18,382 nt of DNA from Nocardioides sp. (lineage in GTDB: Bacteria; Actinomycetota; Actinomycetes; Propionibacteriales; Nocardioidaceae). The notes beneath the pieces were generated by a model. The model worked only from the letters and a program-made list of their open reading frames with translations. It was not told where the DNA came from and searched no databases. Below are positions 7,055 through 12,232 of the stretch, in pieces. The stretch lies in assembly GCA_003519585.1 (NCBI GenBank), contig DOWL01000060.1:6657-25038 (forward strand). The letters run 5' to 3'. Position 1 is the stretch's first letter; each line of letters opens with the position of its first letter. A program made the translations under genes and the position numbers.

Positions 7055-7768
7055 GTGGGAGCCATAGAAGACGTCCGCGCGCTCGAGACGGCCTGGACGA
7101 CGGGGCTGATCATCGAGAAGGAGCTCCCGACCCCGGGGCTGGTCCGGCTCCGGATGCACGTCGAGGACCGGCACCGGCACCGTCCCGGCCAGCACTACCT
7201 GATCCGCCTGCGCGCCCCCGACGACTACACCGCCCAGCGCTCCTACTCGATCTCCTCCGACGACGACGACCCGTTGGTGGAGTTCCTCGTCGAGCGGCTG
7301 CCCGACGGCGAGGTCTCGCAGTTCCTGGCCGACATCGCCGAGGTCGGCGACGTGCTGGAGATGCGCGGGCCGATCGGCCGCTGGTTCACCTGGGACACCA
7401 CCACCCCGGCGCTCTGCCTCGTCGGCGGCACCGGTGTCGTCCCCGCGGTCGCGATGACCCGCACCGCCCGCCGACTCCATCGGCCTGAGCTGCTCCGAGT
7501 GGTGGCGGTCGGGCGCTCCCCCGACGAGTTGCCGTACGCGGACGAGCTCGCGAGGGCCGGCGCCACGCTGGCCTGGACCCGCACCGAGACCGGCGATCGG
7601 CCGCCCGGACCACCCACCGCCGACGAGGTCGGCCCGCTCCTCGACGGTGTCGAGCTGGCCTTCGTGTGCGGCTCGGCGCGGTTCGCGGCGTACGCCGAGT
7701 CGCTGCTGCTCGACTGCGGTATCGAGCCCGGAGCGATCCGGGTGGAGCGGTTCGGTCCGACTGGTTGA
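7055..7768 (+). CDS. FAD/NAD(P)-binding ferredoxin-reductase-type oxidoreductase
   Basis: The 237-residue product starts at GTG 7055, 10 bp after the molybdopterin gene. It is a ferredoxin-NADP reductase fold. A beta-barrel FAD domain contains RPGQHYLIRLR and the FAD motif RSYSIS (62-67), then RGPIGRWF at 104-111. A nucleotide domain follows with GGTGVVPAVAMTR (124-136) and the C-terminal LAFVCGSARF motif. No 2Fe-2S centre, haem or membrane segment is present, so it is a stand-alone reductase. In related actinobacteria this type of gene sits directly behind the small sulfite oxidase-like gene; the two probably form an NAD(P)H to FAD to molybdenum electron pathway. The physical interaction and the electron acceptor are inferred from the operon, not shown. 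Confidence 0.9.
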   Translation: MGAIEDVRALETAWTTGLIIEKELPTPGLVRLRMHVEDRHRHRPGQHYLIRLRAPDDYTAQRSYSISSDDDDPLVEFLVERLPDGEVSQFLADIAEVGDVLEMRGPIGRWFTWDTTTPALCLVGGTGVVPAVAMTRTARRLHRPELLRVVAVGRSPDELPYADELARAGATLAWTRTETGDRPPGPPTADEVGPLLDGVELAFVCGSARFAAYAESLLLDCGIEPGAIRVERFGPTG

Positions 7769-7932
7769 GGCCGGTCTAGGCCACCGAGGCCCCGATGAGG
7801 CCCGCTGGGCCCACGAACCACCCTTTTGGCTTACCCAAAGTGGGGGACGGCGCGCCATTCCCTCAGATTTCCCCTTGGACCACCGGGGACGATGGCATCC
7901 TTCCCGCGGACGAGATGAACGGTAGGAGACGC

Positions 7933-9543
7933 GTGAGTTACAGGCGAGTGGCGGCCGCAGTTGTGTCGCTGACCATCGGAGCCTCGGTCGGTGCGGTCGT
8001 GGCCTCCGGGTCCCCGGCGCACGCCGCCGGTGGAGCCGTGACCATCGACGCGCCCGCCGCGCCGACCGCCGGACGGGTCGAGCTGACCGGCACCGTCACC
8101 GGCGCCGCGGGAGCGACGACAAGCGTCCTCTACGTCTACGACACGACCGACTCGACGGCCCTGCCGAAGAACTCGGACTGCTCCAACAACGGGTCCGCCG
8201 GAGCTGACGACGACTTCAACGGCGACGGCAGCGTGGGCGACGTCCTCGACTGCGAGATCGCAGGCGCCATCGCCCTCAACGCCAGCCTCGCCTCGACCTC
8301 CAACGTCCAGGCCGGCGTCGTGGCCTTCGCCGACGATGCCGCCGCGGCCGACCTCGACCCGCACGGCTCCGCGACGTTCGTCGCACCGAGCTACACCGGC
8401 GGCGACTACAAGCCCCGGATCGAGACGGCGGCCCGCAGCGTCACCCGTGGTCACATCGGGCTCTACGACCCCAAGGCACTGGGCGGTAGCGGCGCCGGTA
8501 CGGCGTTCAACAGCGCGATCCGCGTCGCACTCGACACGCTGGCCACCGCGCCCGCAGGGCCGAAGTGGATCATGTTCCTCTCCGACGGGCAGGCCGCGAT
8601 CGACGACGCCCTGCTCGACCGCCTCGCCCAGTCGGGGGTCCGCCTGCGCAGCTTCGGCATCGGCGCGGGCGCCTCGTGCCTCAAGCACAGCAGCCTCTAC
8701 AAGATGGCCGCGGTGACCGGCGAGCAGTGCTCGACCGTGGCGCGCCCCGCCTCGCTCGGCGCCGGCCTGGTGGGCGCGCAGCCGGACGCGGTCAACGGCG
8801 TGAGTGTGACGATCAAGAACGTGTCGGTGGCCGCCCAGATCAACGCGGTCGGCGGCTGGACCGCGGCGTTCAACCTGGGCGCCGGCACCTACAACGCCAC
8901 CGCGACCGCGGTCCTGGCCTCAGGCGCGAAGGTAGTCAGTCAGCGGACGTTCACGGTGGCGGCGGCCCCAGGTGGACCTGGTGACGGCTCGGTCGGCGCC
9001 GGCGCCGGCTCCCTGCTCGCGACGTCGGTCAAGGTGCGTCGTCCTGCGGCTACTCGCGACGCACTGCCCGCAGACGTCGTCGGAAAGATCGGCGTCCCCC
9101 ACGGCAAGCGACTCCCCAAGGTGCTCAAGGGCAGCAAGGTGCGCCTGGAGGCCCGCGCGGCGGCCGGCGACAAGTGGACCACCGTCGACCGCGGTCGTGT
9201 GGACAAGCGAGGCAGGTTCCACCTGTCCTGGCACCCCAAGCGCACCCAGTCGCTGCTACGGGTCACCCTGCTGCCCCGCCGCGGGTACGCCGGCACCTCG
9301 TCCGCCGTACCCAGCGCGCCGATCTCCGCGTGCAAGGTGAAGTCGCGCTCCGGCGGCTGGACCCTCACCTGCCACACCACCGCCCCCGATCGCAGTTCGG
9401 TGCGGCTGGTCAAGGGGGGCGCCGTCGTGGATCGGGCCCGCACCCAGGGCGGCACCTTCAAGCTGCACGGTGCCGGCGCGGTGAACCGCTACACCGTCGA
9501 CCTCAAGGTGGGCAAGGGCCGGCACATCTGGCTGCGCCTCTGA
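7933..9543 (+). CDS. Secreted von Willebrand factor A domain protein
   Basis: The product is 536 residues from GTG 7933, preceded by GGTAGGAG at good spacing; ATG 7915 is an alternative adding six residues. The N-terminus is a Sec signal (YRR, hydrophobic core, SPAHA|A, cleavage after about 31). A VWA domain covers about 62-285. Its metal-site loop is D70-T-T72-D-S74 instead of DxSxS, with Thr190 (GSGAGT) and Asp218 (FLSDGQ) as the other metal ligands. A Ca-binding-like loop with DFNGDGS (94-100) and a Cys pair (C83/C107) is inserted after the first motif, as seen in secreted VWA proteins. A beta-rich segment (about 285-343), a Gly linker and two Ig-like beta modules (about 360-536, paired C467/C480) follow. 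There is no LPXTG or membrane anchor. It is probably an extracellular adhesion or binding protein; the ligand is unknown. Confidence 0.82.
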   Translation: MSYRRVAAAVVSLTIGASVGAVVASGSPAHAAGGAVTIDAPAAPTAGRVELTGTVTGAAGATTSVLYVYDTTDSTALPKNSDCSNNGSAGADDDFNGDGSVGDVLDCEIAGAIALNASLASTSNVQAGVVAFADDAAAADLDPHGSATFVAPSYTGGDYKPRIETAARSVTRGHIGLYDPKALGGSGAGTAFNSAIRVALDTLATAPAGPKWIMFLSDGQAAIDDALLDRLAQSGVRLRSFGIGAGASCLKHSSLYKMAAVTGEQCSTVARPASLGAGLVGAQPDAVNGVSVTIKNVSVAAQINAVGGWTAAFNLGAGTYNATATAVLASGAKVVSQRTFTVAAAPGGPGDGSVGAGAGSLLATSVKVRRPAATRDALPADVVGKIGVPHGKRLPKVLKGSKVRLEARAAAGDKWTTVDRGRVDKRGRFHLSWHPKRTQSLLRVTLLPRRGYAGTSSAVPSAPISACKVKSRSGGWTLTCHTTAPDRSSVRLVKGGAVVDRARTQGGTFKLHGAGAVNRYTVDLKVGKGRHIWLRL

Positions 9544-9565
9544 GCCCGACCCGCTTCGGCCGGGC
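9544..9565 (+). terminator. Putative hairpin terminator after the VWA gene
   Basis: GCCCG (9544-9548) pairs with CGGGC (9561-9565) immediately after the stop codon. A competing pairing of GACCCGC (9548-9554) with GCGGGGTC (9572-9579) is also possible. Stems are short and there is no T-tract. Confidence 0.3.
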
Positions 9566-9580
9566 GCTCCGGCGGGGTCC

Positions 9581-9586
9581 TAGGGT
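9581..9586 (+). promoter_or_regulatory. -10 element for a leaderless aminotransferase-V transcript
   Basis: TAGGGT lies six bases before the ATG at 9593, and there is no Shine-Dalgarno sequence. The spacing fits transcription starting at the ATG itself. No clear -35 was found. Confidence 0.4.
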
Positions 9587-9592
9587 TCCGGC

Positions 9593-10798
9593 ATGAGCGA
9601 GTACGACGTCGCCAAGGTCCGCGCCCACTTCCCCGCGCTCGAGAGCGGACTGGCCTTCTTCGACGGCCCGGGAGGCTCGCAGACTCCTGACGTCGTCGCC
9701 GACGCGGTGCGCAACACCCTCGTCGCGCCGCTCTCCAACCGCGGCGACCTGACACCGGCCCAGGAGAACGCCGAGCGCGCGGTGGTCGGCGCCCGGGCGG
9801 CGCTGGCCGACCTGCTGGGCGCTACCGCCGACGGCGTGGTGTTCGGGCGCAGCTTCACCCAGCTCACCTTCGATATGAGCCGGACCATGGCCAAGCGGTG
9901 GGGCACCGGCGACGAGGTCGTGGTGACCCGTCTCGACCACGACGGCAACGTGCGGCCGTGGGTGATCGCCGCCGAGGCCGTCGGGGCGACGGTCCGCTGG
10001 GTCGACTTCTCGCCCGAGACCGGCGAGCTGTCGCTCGAGTCACTGGACGAAGCGCTGAGCCCCCGCACCCGGCTGGTCGCCGTCACCGGCGCCTCCAACC
10101 TGATCGGCACCCGGCCCGACCTGCCGGTGATCGCCGACCGGGTGCACGCCGCCGGGGCGTGGCTCTACGTCGACGCGGTGCACCTGACCCCGCACGCGAG
10201 CGTCTCGCTCGAGGAGTCCGGCGCCGACCTGATCGGCTGCTCGACGTACAAGTTCCTCGGCCCGCACGCCGGAGTCGTCGTGGCCCGGCCGGAGCTCCTG
10301 GAGGGGTTGCACCCCGACAAGCTCGCGCCGGCCACCGACGACGTACCCGAGCGGTTCGAGCTCGGCACCCTGCCGTACGAACTGATGGCCGGAGCCACCG
10401 CGGCGGTGGAGTTCCTGGCCGACCTGGCGCCGGGGTCCGGCGCGACCCGTCGCGAGCGGCTGGTGGCGTCGATGGCCGCCCTGGAAGCGCACGAGGACCG
10501 GCTCCGCGTCCGACTCGAGGACGGTCTCCGCGCGCTGCCGGGCGTGACGCTCCACTCCCGGGCCGCCACCCGGACGCCGACCATCCTGGCCACCTTCGCC
10601 GATCACGACGCCGGGGCGGTGGCGCAGCACCTCGCCACCCGAGGGATCAACGCCCCCGCCGGCACCTTCTACGCCTACGAACCGTCCCGCCGGATCGGCC
10701 TGTCCGCCGCCGGCGGTCTCCGCGTCGGTCTGGCGCCGTACACCGACGACTCCGACGTCGACCGCCTCCTCGAAGCCCTGACCGCACACCTGACCTGA
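9593..10798 (+). CDS. Cysteine desulfurase-like class V aminotransferase, no canonical catalytic Cys
   Basis: The product has 401 residues, full length for fold-type I class V PLP enzymes of the cysteine desulfurase-like (VC1184-type) group. Landmarks are FFDGPGGSQTP at 22-32 and GRSFTQLTFDMSR (85-97). TRLDHDGNVRPW (112-123) carries the PLP-stacking His116. YVDAVHLTPH (192-201) carries Asp194 and His197. The Schiff-base Lys220 lies in CSTYKFLGPH, and a substrate-arginine region RVGLAPYTDDSDVDRL closes the protein. The active-site loop that bears the sulfur-accepting Cys in IscS/SufS reads INAPAGTFYAY here and has none; the only Cys is C216. A desulfurase mechanism is therefore doubtful, and another PLP reaction on an amino acid is more likely. 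It is monocistronic, apparently leaderless, and followed by the hairpin array. Confidence 0.88.
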   Translation: MSEYDVAKVRAHFPALESGLAFFDGPGGSQTPDVVADAVRNTLVAPLSNRGDLTPAQENAERAVVGARAALADLLGATADGVVFGRSFTQLTFDMSRTMAKRWGTGDEVVVTRLDHDGNVRPWVIAAEAVGATVRWVDFSPETGELSLESLDEALSPRTRLVAVTGASNLIGTRPDLPVIADRVHAAGAWLYVDAVHLTPHASVSLEESGADLIGCSTYKFLGPHAGVVVARPELLEGLHPDKLAPATDDVPERFELGTLPYELMAGATAAVEFLADLAPGSGATRRERLVASMAALEAHEDRLRVRLEDGLRALPGVTLHSRAATRTPTILATFADHDAGAVAQHLATRGINAPAGTFYAYEPSRRIGLSAAGGLRVGLAPYTDDSDVDRLLEALTAHLT

Positions 10799-10801
10799 CG
10801 C

Positions 10802-10964
10802 CGAGTCGGCGCTACTGCACGTCAGTAACGCCGACTCGCGGTCGATCCGGCGCCCAAATCACACCGAGTCGGCGCTACTGCACGTCAGTAACGCCGACTC
10901 GCGGTCGATCCGGCGCCCAAATCACGCCGAGTCGGCGCTACTGCACGTCAGTAACGCCGACTCG
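10802..10964. repeat. Three tandem copies of a 63-bp hairpin repeat
   Basis: The hairpins lie at 10802-10838, 10865-10901 and 10928-10964, giving a period of exactly 63 bp, and are identical in sequence. Each is CGAGTCGGCG, C, TACTG, loop CACGT, CAGTA, A, CGCCGACTCG: 15 base pairs with one C/A mismatch and a 5-base loop. Two 26-bp linkers (starting CGGTCGATCC, ending AAATCACAC or AAATCACGC) separate them and differ at a single base. The array begins four bases after the aminotransferase stop codon. It may terminate that transcript, but triplication points to tandem amplification of an extragenic element. There are no T-tracts. Confidence 0.92.
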
Positions 10965-10976
10965 CGGAGAACGGCA

Positions 10977-11018
10977 GAACGGCCCCGACCCGGCGGGGGA
11001 AACGGGGCGAGGCCGTTC
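10977..11018 (+). terminator. Hairpin downstream of the tandem array
   Basis: GAACGGCC (10977-10984) is exactly inverted as GGCCGTTC (11011-11018). A G/C-rich interior (CCCCG facing CGGGG) can extend the stem with bulges. It could be a further terminator for the aminotransferase transcript. Confidence 0.45.
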
Positions 11019-11025
11019 ACGCCGA

Positions 11026-11053
11026 CGCGCCACCGCATGGGGTCGGTGGCGCG
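11026..11053. repeat. 9-bp inverted repeat
   Basis: CGCGCCACC (11026-11034) and GGTGGCGCG (11045-11053) form a perfect stem with a 10-base loop. It is the fifth hairpin in a row after the aminotransferase gene. Confidence 0.45.
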
Positions 11054-11084
11054 CCGTCCGAGTCCGGGTCACCTCACGGCCGGT

Positions 11085-11098
11085 GCGGACATGTCCGC
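11085..11098. promoter_or_regulatory. 14-bp perfect palindrome, possible operator
   Basis: GCGGACATGTCCGC is fully self-complementary and has no loop, so it is more like a dimeric-regulator binding site than a terminator. It lies about 220 bp before the LLM gene. No regulator gene is adjacent. Confidence 0.3.
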
Positions 11099-11146
11099 GA
11101 CAGTCGTGCTCCCTCCCCAGGGTGCGACCCGTACTCGTTCACCAAC

Positions 11147-11158
11147 GTAAGCGTTTAC
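11147..11158. promoter_or_regulatory. LacI-family-like operator half-sites
   Basis: GTAAGCGTTTAC matches the central-CG palindrome typical of LacI/GalR operators (GTAAACGTTTAC) in 11 of 12 positions. It lies about 160 bp before the LLM start. No LacI-type regulator is in the window. Confidence 0.3.
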
Positions 11159-11318
11159 CAGCGCGTGCGTGAAGGGCCGGGGCCACAAACCACCCACTCG
11201 GACCACGTGGGCATGGCCCGCGCTACCCAGGCCCGAAGGTGTGCCCCCACCCGGACGGGCGGCGCGCGACGCTGCCCGCCCCCAGCCCTCGGAGCATCCC
11301 CTCTGAGAAGGTGGGCTG

Positions 11319-12068
11319 GTGAGCACGAGCATCGGCGTCGTCTTCCGGCCCCAACTGCCACCCGAGGAGCTGCGCGGCGCTGTCGAAGCGGCCGAGGCCG
11401 CCGGGATCGGGGAGCTCTGGCTCTGGGAGGACTGCTTCCTCGAGGGCGGTCTCACCGCCGCGGCCGCGGCGCTGGCGTGGTCCGAGCGGATCACGGTCGG
11501 GATCGGGCTGCTCCCCGTACCCTTCCGCAACCCCGCGCTCGCAGCCATGGAGATCGCGACCCTCGCCCGGCTGTTCCCCGGCCGGCTGACGGTGGCGCTG
11601 GGGCATGGCGTCCAGGAGTGGATGCACCAGGTCGGCGCCGGGGTCGACTCCCCCATGACCCTGCTCCGCGAGCACGTCAGCGCCGTGCAGGCGCTGCTGC
11701 GCGGCGACGAGGTCGACGTACGAGGCCGCTACGTCTCGCTCGACCGGGTCCGGCTCGACTGGCCCCCCGACCCGGCCCCGCGGCTGCTGGTCGGCGCGCG
11801 CGGACCGCGCACGATCGCGCTCGCCGGGGAGGTGAGCGACGGCGTGCTCCTCGACACGGTGATCGACCCCGACGTCGTACGCCGCGCGCGCGAGCTCGTG
11901 GGTGATGCCCACGTCGCGGCGTACACGCCCATCGAGCCGAGCGCCACACCTGACGCGATCCGCTCGTGGATCGCCGAACTGGCCGCCGTCGGGGCCGACA
12001 CGGTGATCGTGCAGGGCACCGACGACCACCCCGAGCACGGACCCCTCATCGCAGCCCTCGGCCGCTGA
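11319..12068 (+). CDS. Short LLM-class flavin-dependent oxidoreductase
   Basis: The 249-residue product starts at GTG 11319. It is a bacterial-luciferase-like TIM barrel: IGVVFRPQLPPEELRGAVEAAE at the start, GELWLWEDCF, SERITVGIGLLPVPFRNP and MEIATLARLFPGRLTVALGHGV (a flavin/F420-site segment). Later come RGRYVSLDRVRLDWPP, LLVGARGPRTIALAGEVSDGVLL and a C-terminal helix pair. It is shorter than the usual 280-350 residues, with truncated insertion loops. Such enzymes use F420 or reduced FMN; which one cannot be told from the sequence. AAGGTGG precedes the start, but GAAGGT six bases before the GTG also fits a leaderless -10, so translation initiation is ambiguous. It appears monocistronic, with a hairpin just after the stop. 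The substrate is unknown. Confidence 0.85.
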   Translation: MSTSIGVVFRPQLPPEELRGAVEAAEAAGIGELWLWEDCFLEGGLTAAAAALAWSERITVGIGLLPVPFRNPALAAMEIATLARLFPGRLTVALGHGVQEWMHQVGAGVDSPMTLLREHVSAVQALLRGDEVDVRGRYVSLDRVRLDWPPDPAPRLLVGARGPRTIALAGEVSDGVLLDTVIDPDVVRRARELVGDAHVAAYTPIEPSATPDAIRSWIAELAAVGADTVIVQGTDDHPEHGPLIAALGR

Positions 12069-12094
12069 GCGCGCCACTCCCGCCCCGCACCCGA

Positions 12095-12113
12095 CTGGAC
12101 CTCTCTGGTCCAG
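12095..12113 (+). terminator. Hairpin terminator after the LLM gene
   Basis: CTGGACC-TCTCT-GGTCCAG is a perfect 7-bp stem with a 5-base loop, 26 bp after the LLM stop and about 120 bp before the GGDEF-EAL start. There is no T-tract. Confidence 0.4.
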
Positions 12114-12232
12114 ACGTGCCCGTTCGGACGGACTTCTCGCGTTCGGGCGTGCGCCGAGCGATTTGCCTCGACCATGGGCTCATCGACCACGGGGACCCAG
12201 CGCCCCGACGACCATCCGCGGGGGGAGGCAGT

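Larger units (their letters stand above)
10799..11318. other. 520-bp gene-free island rich in hairpins
   Basis: No credible gene lies between the aminotransferase stop and the LLM start. It holds three tandem 63-bp hairpin repeats (10802-10964), two more hairpins (10977-11018 and 11026-11053), a 14-bp palindrome (11085-11098) and a LacI-operator-like site (11147-11158). Nothing further was recognised between about 11160 and 11305. Open frames across it are by-products of high GC. Confidence 0.6.

Noticed and set aside
7825..7839. TTTGG-CTTAC-CCAAA inverted repeat upstream of the VWA gene as a terminator or operator
   Set aside because: The 5-bp stem with a 5-base loop is too short to separate from chance; the neighbouring bases pair only with a bulge.
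6209..7858. 549-residue reverse-strand open frame across the molybdopterin/reductase genes
   Set aside because: Antisense to two genes with clear family motifs. Its translation is Arg/Pro/Gly-rich low-complexity sequence of the kind produced by high-GC codon bias.
7795..7932. Earlier ATG start for the VWA protein
   Set aside because: It would put 46 residues before a clear Sec signal peptide and has no ribosome site; GTG 7933 has GGTAGGAG.
10802..10964. CRISPR array
   Set aside because: The spacers are nearly identical to each other, only three units exist, each repeat is a long hairpin, and there are no cas genes.
9898..11172. Forward open frame running from the aminotransferase gene through all three tandem repeats, which would encode a repeated 21-residue peptide
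   Set aside because: The 63-bp period is a multiple of three, so any frame stays open across the copies. Most of it overlaps the aminotransferase in a wrong frame, and there is no plausible start at the repeats.
11966..12232. N-terminal extension of the GGDEF-EAL protein
   Set aside because: The extension would overlap the LLM gene by 103 bp, is Arg/Pro-rich with no domain and no ribosome site; GTG 12233 follows GGAGG.
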